Positions 33,563 through 43,336 of a stretch of 64,000 bases of DNA are shown here, one piece after another; positions within the stretch are counted from its first letter, which is position 1, and each line of letters opens with the position of its first letter. The position numbers were made by a program, and so were the translations under genes. Origin of the DNA: Tetraselmis striata (Eukaryota; Chlorophyta; Chlorodendrophyceae; Chlorodendrales; Chlorodendraceae). The stretch spans positions 62,001-126,000 of the forward strand of contig VCJN01002381.1 in the NCBI GenBank assembly GCA_006384855.1, given 5' to 3'. The notes under the pieces are model-generated. The model had not been told where the DNA came from, ran no database searches, and worked only from the letters and a program-made list of their open reading frames with translations.

Positions 33563-35620
33563 CGCGCGGCCTGCTCGACAGTGTGTTTGGCGGCGGCGCA
33601 GAAGCTGCATCCGATGTAGCAGCAGAGGAGGAGGCTGAACTTGTGGCCGCGGCGGACCTGCCCTTCACCGCCGACCTCCCGGACGAACCTTCCTGCAGGT
33701 GCGCCCCGTGCCCCCATCCCCACCCGCGCCGCTGAGGCGCGTGTGCTCCCCGGCACCGAGACAGTCGATGTGGTGCGGCGCAGAGGCGCGACCTGGCGAT
33801 GGCTTACTGCGCCTCGCGGGACGGCTTTGACGCGCGCATGTTTCACATCAAGGTGGACCAGAAGGTGCCGGTGCTCCACGCTGCATGCACCAGCCGCACC
33901 GCCACCTCGTCCGGCCATGTAGAACCCACCGAGCCTGCGCTTGCGGTGACGCCGCTTGCGGGTGTCCGACGGGCGCCCACTGGCAGCATCGCCCTGGCCA
34001 GAGTCTGTACGGCCGAGTGCCGTCTTCCGTCAGCAAACCCGTGTGCTCATATGTTAATGACGAGCAACAACTACAACATCAACCTCCACAACATGATGTT
34101 GCTGTTGAGGATGTGGGATTATGTTAATTGTTCCATTTTGCCACGCATACCCGAGACGGCACTGCACTGCTGCTTCTGGCTCGCACACACACACACACAC
34201 ACACCCATGCGCGCGCGCGTGCGCATACACACGCGCCCTCAGGGATGAACCCCATGTTTACTGTGTTAGGTTGGTTTCAGGCACGCTGGCTGCTGAGCTC
34301 CCAGACTGGCCGGCCTGCAGGGGCCCTGCGTGGTGTACGCGGAGGCGGAGGCGGGCGTGCGATTCGGCGGCTTCAACTCGGAGGGCTTCTCCAGCTCGGA
34401 CGACTACGCGGCCAGCTTCGCGGAGTTCCTGTCCTGCTGGCCGGGCAGCGGGAAGGAGTGAGTCAAGCTGGGCAAGGTGGGCGCTTGGCGTGCAACTCTG
34501 AGCATAAGGCATGGAGGGGGCGGTGCCGGATGTGCGGGCCCGGGGGAACGGGTTTTCGGTGCTACCAGGGGGGTAGCGTTTACATCGCGACATTCCAGCC
34601 TTGGAATTCAGTTCTTTGGTTTGATGTAGCAGAGAGTGTCAAAGCAGTTTGAACCTGGCGATGGCAACTGTCAGAATCGAACCCCCTGAATATACAAATC
34701 CTCGTTTGAGGATATTGTACATCTTTCTTGATGCCACCCAATCTGCAGCAAGCTACTCACAACGTGCCATAGTAAGGTGATAACTACAGCATTATCCAGT
34801 GCTTTTGGTGACACGGCTGAAGCAGAGTGGCATTATATTGGATAATGATCATGCTATGGGCGCAAGTCAACCCTGTGCAGGTTCATGTAGTCCGGTGGTA
34901 AGACAGCTGGCCTGGATCGCCCGGGAACTGAGTTGAAGCAAATTTCAACTTGAATAATGATAAACCATCTCAGTAGTTATTCGACTCCAGACCTTTGAAA
35001 TTGTGCATTCTTGTCCCTTATTATGATCAATGTACTCTGAACTCGATATTACAATGGAAGCGCGAGCGAATCTACAGGTATGGCGCCCCTCCTGCCCGCC
35101 CGCCCGCATGTGTGCGAGATGCGCTTGTTTGACCGGAGCGGGCGCTTGTTGGTGCAGGTGGGCGGCCCCGAGGCGGCGATGTTTGACTACGCTCGAGGTG
35201 CGCCGGCGCTGGGGCCCTTTTTCAATGCATCGGCTCCGAGGGGTGCGCGCGTTTATTTGCGGCCATGCCCGTGGCTGACGCCGCTCGGGTCCGGGCGACG
35301 CAGGCGGGCCACAGTGGGGGGCTTGCGTGCTGATCATCGAACCGCCACAGGCGCCGGGAATGGGCGGCATGAGTGGCCCAGACAGCCCCACCAGTGATGG
35401 GCGGCGCGGGCGACCTGCCGCCAAGTCAACCAGTAATGGGCAGGCGTACGAGACGGTCCCCGATGAGTACGCGGACTGCTCGTCGTTTGGCGGAAGCGCG
35501 GTTGAGGCCAAGCTGAGGGAGGTGCAGGTCGGCCTCCCCAGCCACCCCCTATCATTGCAGGTTTATACCGCAGTAAATACAGGTCATAACGATAGACAGC
35601 GTGATCAAAGTAAGCTATAA
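33563..35620 (+). CDS. TLDc-domain protein, five exons visible, 5' end not found
   Basis: TLDc domains occur in eukaryotic proteins linked to oxidative-stress resistance and V-ATPase regulation; the substrate is not predictable here. Exons supported by splice sites and matching phases: 33563-33698, 33765-33864, 34321-34457, 35139-35197 and 35304 to about 35527, or on to the stop at 35618-35620. The joined reading gives MAYCASRDGFDARMFHI, then GPCVVYAEAEAGVRFGGF, then SSSDDYAASFAEFL. It continues with QVGGPEAAMFDYARGGP, LIIEPPQAPGMGGMSGPD and a last block with AKSTSNGQAYETVPDEY and KLREVQV. This covers nearly the whole TLDc fold. Exon 2 is short and preceded by a 66-nt intron. The third intron (34458-35138) has a weak acceptor, chosen for phase. 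The intron 33865-34320 holds an (AC)n run. Upstream exons were not identified. Confidence 0.72.
34187..34234. repeat. (AC)n and alternating purine-pyrimidine run
   Basis: An (AC)n microsatellite followed by a CG/CA-alternating stretch lies inside an intron of the TLDc gene. Such sequence can adopt Z-DNA and is length-variable. Confidence 0.85.
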
Positions 35621-36256
35621 TGAGAACTGACTGGGAATGATGTTCCGCTAATTGTAGCGACAATGCCAGCACAGCAATGACAACGATAGTAAGGGCGGCA
35701 ACACATCACCAGCAGCAGCAAAAAATACACAATCATCGCTCTAATGAGGACCTGTCACCAGAGGCCCTGCCCATCAATGCGTGAGTGCGAAGCGAGGTGG
35801 CTCGCCAGGTGTTTTACGCATCGGAGATCGCCATGCTTTACTAGCGCACGCAAACCTGCTGTCCGCTTTCACTGAGGCGCAAGGTGAGGTGCCCTCCTGG
35901 GCGGCGGCAATCCTTTGGCGGCAGGATATATTACCTGCATGGTATGCTGTTTGTGCTGAGTGGGTTTCCGCCTGTGGGTATAGAACTGTATAATGAGGCT
36001 TTCAAGCACTCAGAAGATAGGTCGCCAAAGCCTCGGGTGGTGAAAGGAGAATGGCTGGTTCATGATGAATTACAGATAAAAGCAAACAAACTACTATATA
36101 ATTAAGACACCAAATATTCATCATTTGAGAGAGGAAGCGGGGAAGGTGCCCCCGAGGGAGGGGGGGGGGGGGGGGGGGGGGACTTGTGTGATCATGTGAT
36201 GTTGTTGTAGAGCAGCAAGTGCGCACTTTCCAGTTGGTGCTGCTCTGTCATGTCCT
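35621..36256. other. Intergenic, 22-base G tract
   Basis: No firm gene. A frame around 35930 (YYLHGMLFVLSGF) looks slightly BRCT-like but is not supported further. A run of 22 G lies at 36160-36181, between the convergent ends of the TLDc gene and the secreted-protein gene. Confidence 0.5.
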
Positions 36257-39200
36257 TCACTCCTTCGGTGTCATGCGGTACACCGCGTTCTTGCAGATGC
36301 TGCCAAACAGCGTGTACGTCATGTCGTCGCGGGTTACGCTCCATCCTTCGCCCGCGTCGCACGCCGAGTCGTCCAACTGCTGGAAAGGGGCCTGCCCGTT
36401 CACGCCGCGGTCGCCGTACCAGCACTCCATGCGGTCATCCGACGAGCACTGGGCGCACTGAGCGCCAAACACCTCCTCGCCGTTGTCCAGCGCCTTCTGC
36501 GCGCACTCCTCCAGCGTCAGGTGCTCTGCCACGTGCGCGAAGGCCCGGCCGTCGCAGTCGTCGGCGTTGCAGGACTCATAGGTCAGGTCGTAGTCGGCAG
36601 CCACTACATCGGTAAAGGTGTAGACGGCGTTGGTGCAGACGCTGCCGAGGAAGGGCGCGGTGATGCCCAGGAAGGAGTCGGTCAGGCCCTCACCGGCGCA
36701 AGAGGCGTCGTCGATGAGGGGGAACTCAGCGCTGCCCAGGACGCCCTTGTTGCCAAACCAACACTCGAAGCGCTTGTCCCCGGAGCCCTCCGGGTGCTGC
36801 GCGCCGAAGGAGGTTTCGCCAGCGGCGCGGGCGAGGTTAAGGCACTCGGTGAAGGTGATGCTGGGAATGACGTTGGAGAAGGCACGCGAGCCGCAGTCTT
36901 GGTAGCAGCCGGTGTAGGAGATGGCGGGGGTCGCTGTGGCGGGTGTGGTGGTGGGAGAAGGTGTCGGAGCAGGTGTCGGCGCAGGGGTCGGAGCTGGGGT
37001 CGGAGCTGGTGTTGGTGCCGGGGTAGGAGCAGGGGTTGGGGCGGGGGTTGGCGCAGGGGTCGGCGAAGGTGTCGGAGCAGGCGTCGACGCAGGGGTCGGA
37101 GCTGGTGTTGGTGCGGAGGTCGGGGCAGGCGTCGGAGCTGGTGTTGGTGCAGGGGGGGCATATGTCTTCGGCGTCATGCGGTACACCGCGTTGGTGCAGC
37201 TGCTGCCAAACCGCGTGTACGTCATGCCGTCACGTGTCACGCTCCATCCCTCGCCCGCGTCGCACGCCGAGTCGTCCATCTGCTGGAAAGGGTTCGGCGG
37301 GGTCGGCCCGTTCACGCCGCGGTCGCCGTACCAGCACTCCATGCGGTCATCCGATGAGCACTGGGCACACTGAGCGCCAAACACGTCCTTGCCGTTGTCC
37401 AGCGCCTTCTGCGCGCACTCCTCCAGCGTCAGGCTCTCTGCCACATGCGCGAAGAATAAGCCATCGCAGTCGGCAATGCAGGACTCATAGGTCAGGTCAT
37501 AGTCGGCAGCGACCACGTCGGTAAAGGTGTAGACGGCGTTGGTGCAGACGCTGCCGAGGAAGGGCGCAGTGATGCCAAGGTAGGAGTCGGTCAGGCCCTG
37601 ACCGGCGCAAGAGTAGTCGCCGATGAGGGGGAACTCGGCGCTGCCCAGGACGCCCTTGTTGCCAAACCAACACTCGAAGCGCTTGTCCGGGGAGCTGTCG
37701 CCGAGCCCTACAGGGAACGGGGAGGCGCTCGGGTTCTGTGCGCCGAATGAAGTCTCGCCAGCGGCGCGGGCGAGGTTGAGGCATTCGGCGAAGGTGGTAT
37801 GGGCGACGCCGTTGGAGAAGGCACGCGAGCCGCAGTCCTGGTAGCAGCCGGTGTAGGAGATGGCGGGGGTCGATGAAGCGGGTGTCGGAACAGGTGTCGG
37901 CGCAGGGGTTGGAGGTGGTGTCGGGACAGGTATCAGAGCTGGTGTTGGTGCGGGGGTAGGAGCAGGCGTCGGAATGGGTGTTGGCGCAGGGGTCGGAGCT
38001 GGCGTCGTCGATGTGGCGGGCGTCGACGTGGCAGGTTCGGTGATGGGAGAAGGTGTCGGAGTAGGTATCGGCGCAGGGGTCGGAGCTGGTGTTGGTGCAA
38101 GGGTCGGGGCAGGCGTTGGAACAGGTGTCGGCGCAGGGGTTGGAGCTGGTGTTGGTGCGGGGGTAGGAGCTAACAGCGGTGCAGGGGTTTGCGCCGGAGT
38201 TGGTGCTGGTGTCGAGGCAGGTGGGGCATATGTCTTCGGTGTCATGCGGTACACCGCATTCGTGCAGCTGCTGCCAAACAGCGTGTACGTCATGCCGTCG
38301 CGGGTCACGTTCCATACCTCTCCCGCGTCGCACGCCGAGTCGTCCATCTGCTGGAAAGGGGCCTGCCCGTTCACGCCGCGGTCGCCGAACCAGCACTCCA
38401 TGCGGTCATCCGACGAGCACTGGGCACACTGAGCGCCGAACACCTCCTCGCCGTTGTCCAGCGCCTTCTGCGCGCACTCCTCCAGTGTCAGGTGCTCTGC
38501 CACGTGCGCGAAGGCCCGCCCGTCGCAGTCGGCGTTGCAGGACTCATAGGTCAGGTCATAGTCGGCAGCCACCACGCCGGTAAAGGTGTAGACGGCGTTG
38601 GTGCAGACGCTGCCGAGGAAGGGCGCGGTGATACCCAGGAAGGAGTCGGTCAGGCCCTGACCGGCGCAAGAGGAGTCGCCGATGAGGGGGAACTCGGCGC
38701 TGCCCAGGACGCCCTTGTTGCCAAACCAACACTCGAAGCGCTTGGCCGGGGAGCCCTCTGGGTGCTGCGCGCCGAAGGAGGTCTCGCCAGCAGCGCGGGC
38801 GAGGTTGAGGCACTCGGAAAAGGTGGTATGGGCGACGACGTTGGAGAAGGCACGCGAGCCGCAGTCCCGGTAGCAGCCGGCGTAGGAGAGGGCGGGCGGG
38901 GTCGCTGTGGCGGGTGTGGTGGTGGAAGAAGGGCCGCCGGCCAAATGCAGCCAGAGCTTGAAGCTGTAGTCGATGTCGCCGCTCTCGGGGAGGCCATTCC
39001 AGAAGCCGCGGCCAGCGATAGCGCTGTACGTGCACTTGGAGAGGGAGCCGCTGTACTGGCTCAGCGGCACCAGTTTCCACGAGTACTGGCTACCCACAGC
39101 AAGAGAGGGCGCGGCCGCGCCGAAGTCGAAATCGTAGAACTGCGCGGCGCCGGGGGTGAGGTTCTGCCAGGACCTGGGGTCGGAGGGGTTGATGTTGAGC

Positions 39201-39496
39201 TTGGCGCTGATGGCGAGGAGGTCGCCCATCTCGCCAGAGTAGAGGCGCAGCTCGTAGGTGATGACGTAGGATGGGTTGGGCCTGATCCAGACTGATAGCA
39301 CGCTCACGCTGCCGGAGCTGCCGGGGTAGAAGGACTGGCCGATGGGGTTGTTGATGGAGGTTGTGCCGGGGCCGCAGTCGACGGAGACGTCGAGGACGGA
39401 GGTGCTGGCTGCCACGCTGCCCAGAAATAAGCAGCACAATGCCAGCAGCGAGACGGAACGAGTCATCCGCATGATGATGGCACGAGTCATCGGCAT
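36257..39496 (-). CDS. Secreted Cys-rich protein with six WSC-like repeats and Thr/Pro/Ala-rich linkers
   Basis: An intronless 1079-residue frame. The start at 39496 or the in-frame ATGs just inside give a signal peptide (core [18 protein letters not shown]), so the product is likely secreted to the extracellular matrix or wall. Residues about 33-185 form a unique N-terminal domain. Then come three modules (about 204-420, 547-773 and 848-1079) separated by (TPAP)n-type linkers, which in green algae are typical hydroxyproline-rich glycosylated spacers. Each module has two related subdomains of about 105 residues, so six repeats in all. They share the pattern GCYxDCGSRAF, then EC, FGAQ, ECWFG, GV and CTNAVY. 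The Cys pattern and the GCYxD start recall WSC carbohydrate-binding domains, but the match is by eye and the fold may be different. Carbohydrate or wall binding is inference. The repeats are very similar, suggesting recent duplication or conversion. Confidence 0.75.
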   Translation of the reverse strand: MPMTRAIIMRMTRSVSLLALCCLFLGSVAASTSVLDVSVDCGPGTTSINNPIGQSFYPGSSGSVSVLSVWIRPNPSYVITYELRLYSGEMGDLLAISAKLNINPSDPRSWQNLTPGAAQFYDFDFGAAAPSLAVGSQYSWKLVPLSQYSGSLSKCTYSAIAGRGFWNGLPESGDIDYSFKLWLHLAGGPSSTTTPATATPPALSYAGCYRDCGSRAFSNVVAHTTFSECLNLARAAGETSFGAQHPEGSPAKRFECWFGNKGVLGSAEFPLIGDSSCAGQGLTDSFLGITAPFLGSVCTNAVYTFTGVVAADYDLTYESCNADCDGRAFAHVAEHLTLEECAQKALDNGEEVFGAQCAQCSSDDRMECWFGDRGVNGQAPFQQMDDSACDAGEVWNVTRDGMTYTLFGSSCTNAVYRMTPKTYAPPASTPAPTPAQTPAPLLAPTPAPTPAPTPAPTPVPTPAPTLAPTPAPTPAPIPTPTPSPITEPATSTPATSTTPAPTPAPTPIPTPAPTPAPTPALIPVPTPPPTPAPTPVPTPASSTPAISYTGCYQDCGSRAFSNGVAHTTFAECLNLARAAGETSFGAQNPSASPFPVGLGDSSPDKRFECWFGNKGVLGSAEFPLIGDYSCAGQGLTDSYLGITAPFLGSVCTNAVYTFTDVVAADYDLTYESCIADCDGLFFAHVAESLTLEECAQKALDNGKDVFGAQCAQCSSDDRMECWYGDRGVNGPTPPNPFQQMDDSACDAGEGWSVTRDGMTYTRFGSSCTNAVYRMTPKTYAPPAPTPAPTPAPTSAPTPAPTPASTPAPTPSPTPAPTPAPTPAPTPAPTPAPTPAPTPAPTPAPTPSPTTTPATATPAISYTGCYQDCGSRAFSNVIPSITFTECLNLARAAGETSFGAQHPEGSGDKRFECWFGNKGVLGSAEFPLIDDASCAGEGLTDSFLGITAPFLGSVCTNAVYTFTDVVAADYDLTYESCNADDCDGRAFAHVAEHLTLEECAQKALDNGEEVFGAQCAQCSSDDRMECWYGDRGVNGQAPFQQLDDSACDAGEGWSVTRDDMTYTLFGSICKNAVYRMTPKE

Positions 39497-39978
39497 GATC
39501 GTCCAGTAGCGAGTTTCTAAAGCCTGCCTCTTCGGGTATGAGATAGTTGTGGGAGATAGAGTTTCTTGTTTTTCGTTGGCAAGTTAGTATGTCTTGCTGG
39601 CTGCACCTGCTGGTGTACATATATGTACGGGTAGTCGCTACTGGTACTCACAGCCTCGGGCCGGCATCCCTCCTGCGCTCATATATTAAATCGCACCGCT
39701 TCGTCGCCGCAAGTCGCGACAAAAGGCATCCCTGCTCGTCAAAGAATATATAATAGCGACTACAGGTAGCGACTACATGCGCGCGAGGCGGTATACTACC
39801 GACGCGGGATCGAAATTACCGCCAGTACTGGTACGGCGGTACGACGACAAATTATGGCATTACAAATTAGGGCTCGTACCCCTAGCGATATCGCCTTCTG
39901 CTGCTAGCTCATGTAATTAATATTAGTCGCTACATATGTGCTAGACGCAACATTCAAGAAATCAGTTCAGAAATCCAG

Positions 39979-40003
39979 TCGTAGTAGTAGTAGTAGTAGT
40001 AGT
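39979..40003. repeat. (GTA)n microsatellite
   Basis: About eight GTA units in a row, embedded in a stretch with inverted similarity to 15268-15308. Confidence 0.85.
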
Positions 40004-40007
40004 AGGT

Positions 40008-40058
40008 GGATTTGTTACTGCCTTTTTTGTAATTCACACCTGTACTGGTGTGAATTAC
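40008..40058. repeat. Repeat pair with 15268-15308 and a perfect 12-bp hairpin
   Basis: The block GGTGGATTTGTTACTGCC and TTTTTTGTAATTCACACC recurs reversed at 15268-15308. In this copy GTAATTCACACC (40029-40040) and GGTGTGAATTAC (40047-40058) form a perfect 12-bp hairpin with a 6-base loop. Confidence 0.65.
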
Positions 40059-40104
40059 ATTCATATAGGCCAGCCCCGTGCCAGCTACGATGATTAGCGG
40101 GTTA

Positions 40105-40170
40105 CATGAGCGAGCAGCAGAAGGCGATATCAGGAAATCACCAAAAAAGGACAATCAGAAAGGTCCGCTT
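40105..40170 (-). repeat. Dispersed repeat, reversed copy
   Basis: Reverse complement of the block at 33015-33088; a short direct piece is at 39889-39918. The pair around 40 kb forms an inverted arrangement. Confidence 0.5.
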
Positions 40171-40324
40171 CAGCTACTGCTACTAGTGCTATACTATTAG
40201 TTGCCTGTAACGTTGTACTTAGCGGTAGTCTTTTGTTGCTTGCGCTTTTGTAATCCAAACCTGTGCTATACTATAGGCGTCAAAAGTAAAACGTTTGGGT
40301 CAATTCGTGCGCAGGCTGCACGCC

Positions 40325-40409
40325 ACAGGTAGGTCGCCAAACGTCGGCCGTCGTAGAGACGCTGCAAGGGTTTCATTGGTGCCAGTCCTGTCCCGGGGAC
40401 GGGAAAAAA
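40325..40409 (+). repeat. SINE-like repeat copy 2 with A tail
   Basis: It reads CGGCCGTCGTAGAG, a variable part, GTGCCAGTCCTGTCCCGGGG and a run of nine A. The same order occurs reversed at 58526-58600 and partly at 9333-9405. The A tail suggests a retroposed element; no A and B boxes could be assigned. Confidence 0.5.
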
Positions 40410-40548
40410 AAACGTCGCCAAACTGATTGCCGCCCTGTGGGCATATAGCGACTATATAGCGCTACTCTCCTTCCCTCGTGCTCGCCGCCCGTAGTAGTCG
40501 CACGATGAATGCGACGGCGTATGGTGGACATACACGCGTTTACATCTA

Positions 40549-40623
40549 GTGTAAGGATACTGCGCAAAACGCACCAGGCACTGGGTACCCACATGGGGAT
40601 TTGTGTGGTACATATCCTTACAC
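40549..40623. repeat. 75-bp element with perfect 11-bp inverted ends, copy 1
   Basis: It starts GTGTAAGGATA and ends TATCCTTACAC, an exact inverted pair. The inside (CGCAAAACGCACCAGGCACT and so on) recurs at 40787-40859 with a few changes. It could be a tiny MITE or a hairpin-type repeat. Confidence 0.65.
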
Positions 40624-40786
40624 TCCACCCCCCCCATAGGATGGAGGACCTCCTCCAGCAACAGTTCGGCTTGGATTCGGTGGCGATCCGCATTGGCCGG
40701 GTCGTCCAACGTTGCGGGATATCATATCATATTATATGTTTCTCCGCGGGATCGAACCCGGATCTGCGTGCGTAGAGGCACCAACT

Positions 40787-40859
40787 GCAAGGATACTGCG
40801 CAAAACGCACCACGCACTGGGTACCCACATGGGGATTTGTGTGGTACATATCCTTACAT
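40787..40859. repeat. 75-bp element, copy 2
   Basis: Nearly identical to 40549-40623. The left end is slightly diverged (GCAAGGATA), the right end intact (TATCCTTAC). Confidence 0.65.
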
Positions 40860-41462
40860 CTAGCGTTCGTGAAATGATACATCTTGCCAGGTCGTGCAAA
40901 TGCATTACATGATTACATCGCATGTATGCGGTGTACATCTAGGGTTATCTAGGTAGTTCGATGCCCTACTCTTGAAAACATGCGGGGTCATGTTGCGGCT
41001 ATTTTGCGTGCGAGCCCATGGCCGCGCTTGCTGTCTGGGCTTTAAAAATCAGCGATACCCGCCCGCGCTAGTGCGCGCCGTAAAAACGGAAACTGCCGGT
41101 CAGCAATAAAATGCGCAAAATTCGCAATGTAAGCGCGCAGTACGTAAGATCAGAGTTGGGCTGTAGACTGTGAGCGGTACTGAGTCGAACCCGCACCCGC
41201 GCCCGCTAAGTCCGGGCGAAGTCCGCGCACCATGGTTCGCGCGCGGCGGGTCCGCCTCACTACGAGGTAATCTGCCCACTGCGAGAATCGAACCTGCGAA
41301 CGGGCGTGCGAGCGTACCCGTACGGAGAGCGCCGCTTATGCACGCTCAAGCCGCAGCCCGACAGTAATAATGATGCTTTGTTTTGTTACATACACCATGT
41401 TATTGTGAGGATATACCCTCACTAGCCCTAATCATCATAGCACATTAGGCGCGTAGCGCGCG

Positions 41463-41738
41463 CCCGTCGGATGGCCGACGGAGACTGTGCTGGGCGGCCA
41501 GACGCAGGTGTTGGTCAACGCAGCTATGGCCAGCGAGATGGCGGCGAGCTTTGCGGGGCAGGACCTCATTTTCCTGGACCCGGCGAGCAAGGATATTGTC
41601 ATCCTCATGATGTCAGCGACCTCCAGTGCGAGTGAAAATACATGCACCGGCGGCCTATACTTCATCGGGTACGAGTACAACCCCATCCTGCGCGAGCCTC
41701 AGCCTCAGACACCACCTGCACAGACGGCGCTGCATTGA
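41463..41738 (+). CDS. Unrecognised candidate 3' exon
   Basis: An open frame ending at 41738 encodes a non-repetitive peptide (VGWPTETVLGGQTQVLVN, then ASEMAASFAGQDLIFLDP, then GGLYFIGYEYNP) with composition like a real protein. No start and no upstream exon could be assigned and the family is unknown. It could be a terminal exon of a gene broken by surrounding repeats. Confidence 0.25.
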   Translation, partial: PVGWPTETVLGGQTQVLVNAAMASEMAASFAGQDLIFLDPASKDIVILMMSATSSASENTCTGGLYFIGYEYNPILREPQPQTPPAQTALH

Positions 41739-42495
41739 CGTCATTTGGGGTAACTATATATAGGGTAAACAACGTATTGTTAGTATGGTGCAAATGAAAG
41801 CGGTCCGATCAGTACATTGCGCATCACTCTGCGGGCAGATAGTGCTTGGATGGAGGGAGGGTGGGGGGCAGACTGATGATGAAAGAGAAAATCACCCTCC
41901 GCCCCTGCACTCAAGCACCCACAAGAGCCGACGTCAAATTCCGCGCTCTACAAGCTAGATGAACGAGATACTCGGGGCTGCCAGTCTGCAGTCCTAAAGT
42001 ACTGCAGAAATTCTGCAGAAATTCAGAGTCGTTTCTAGCGCAAATTCTCGGAATATTCTGTAAATACCAAATTTACAGCAACAACATTTCGAGCGTTTGG
42101 CCGAAATGGCGTTTTCCGCTGATGAAAGCATAGCAAGTGCCCGTCATAAAATTTCTAGCAGTTCTCGGCCACATATATATGCATCTCGCCACCTGATATA
42201 TCAAGCACGGCGCCTGTCGGCCTGTAACCATATCATACTCTACCATCACACGAGTGGAATAGCGCTCACTCTCTCCACCACGCGCACCTTCCCTCACACC
42301 TGTATACACCCCGTACCGAACGGCTCGCAGCACCGCGTTGGGCGCCGATTTGAAGTTGAGCTGCCAAAAACATGTTCATTAATTTTGACGCCTAAAGTAT
42401 GCCAGGATTACGACAGCAGTAGATAGTTAGGGCCATCACGCCACCTCGAACTCGTACTAGCACAAGCGCACGGGCACCGCTGCTAATAAGCTAGT

Positions 42496-42720
42496 TTTTT
42501 CATCAGGGCTTTTTAACACATGCGCACTACAAACAGAGCTGACAGCAACCATGAAAGGTTGCCAGCAAAAGAGAGACACAAGCCTGAAAGCAAGGTCGAG
42601 CAGGAGGCCAGGGTCGAGCAGGAGAACCAAGGAAGAGCCAATAGAACCACGAAATCGCCAAGATGCCACGAACCAAACGGTCAAAGGGCCGCTGCTAAAA
42701 AGGGTCATTCGAAACGGGGG
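42496..42720 (-). mobile_element. 5'-truncated LINE copy, 3' end only
   Basis: On the minus strand it ends GCCCTGATG followed by an A-run, like the copies at 57797-58304 and 58789-59033. Shared blocks include CTGGCAACC and CTCTCTTTTGCTGG. It is a short 5'-truncated copy, typical for LINE insertion. Confidence 0.6.
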
Positions 42721-42777
42721 TCCGCATGGCCGAGTAGCCGGCGTTATACGACCTGCGCCGGCTACTAGGCCATGCTG

Positions 42778-42939
42778 TACCCGGTACCCGTACCGTCCCG
42801 CTACCTCTACTTGCTTACCCGGTTGTACGTTTATCAACCTATCAGCTACCGGGCCCTTGCTTTTTCCATACGACGGTTGAATACTACCTGTATGCACGGG
42901 ACATGTGCTGGCTACCTGCGCCGGCTACTCGGCCATGCT
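42778..42939. repeat. 163-bp tandem repeat, unit before Copia
   Basis: The unit starts GTACCCGGTACCCG and ends GGCCATGCT. Further units lie at 48361-48523 and 48524 to about 48640, beyond the Copia element, and the tail of an earlier unit at about 42750-42777. The Copia element is inserted at the start of a unit. Confidence 0.8.
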
Positions 42940-42944
42940 GTACC

Positions 42945-43212
42945 TATTATAGTACCGCAGTACTAGCGCATCGCAGTGTGCAACGGTGTGCACTGCGGTG
43001 TGCAACAAGTGCACACCGCAGTGTATAGTGTGCGCATGTGCACTGCGACAGCAGTATCCTGGGCGCCCGCCAGGTGCGCGCGCCACTACATGGCGGCGCG
43101 GGCGCTGCGGGCGCCACTCTCTTCCTTTAACCTCACCGCATCCTCCTGCCCCTCCCACTCGGCTGCCCCTCGTCAGGGGCTCACGCCCGTGCCCTGCACC
43201 AGGGCTATAAGA
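42945..43212 (+). repeat. Left LTR of Copia
   Basis: It starts TATTATAG and ends CTATAAGA. It contains a perfect 14-bp hairpin, CACTGCGGTGTGCA (42991-43004) with TGCACACCGCAGTG (43010-43023). CTATAAGA at the end could act as a TATA-like signal. Confidence 0.9.
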
Positions 43213-43336
43213 GGTTATGATGCCCTCCTAGCCTCACAGCGTCGCTTCCCGCTGTGTGCTCCGTCTCGTCGCGCCGCGCCCGCCTGCACGGCGCGCCCTC
43301 CTGGCCCTGTCGCCCGGTTTTTCCGTGAGCGTTTGT

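Larger units (their letters stand above)
39497..42495. other. Repeat-rich intergenic region
   Basis: No recognised gene apart from a weak candidate at about 41463-41738. It contains small repeats listed separately: (GTA)n, a 12-bp hairpin, an SINE-like copy and two 75-bp inverted-end elements. The stretch 39497-39900 should include the promoter of the secreted-protein gene; I cannot point to a convincing TATA box. Confidence 0.4.

Noticed and set aside
35884-36105. BRCT-like peptide (YYLHGMLFVLSGF)
   Set aside because: Only a short stretch resembles BRCT; no conserved Trp in the right context and no supported exon structure.
36521-39295. Long open frames on the plus strand over the secreted-protein gene
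   Set aside because: They are antisense shadows of a GC-rich repetitive coding region; their translations are Gly/Val or Arg/Ser repeats without domains.
40740-40766. tRNA-like T-loop on the minus strand (GGGTTCGATCCC)
   Set aside because: No matching acceptor stem, D-arm or anticodon arm could be placed; at most a tRNA-derived repeat.
40549-40859. Repeat pair considered as a CRISPR-like array
   Set aside because: Only two copies, no regular spacers, and the setting is a eukaryotic nuclear genome.
41278-41345. Possible tRNA on the minus strand (GGTTCGATTC)
   Set aside because: The T stem has mismatches and the acceptor arms do not pair.
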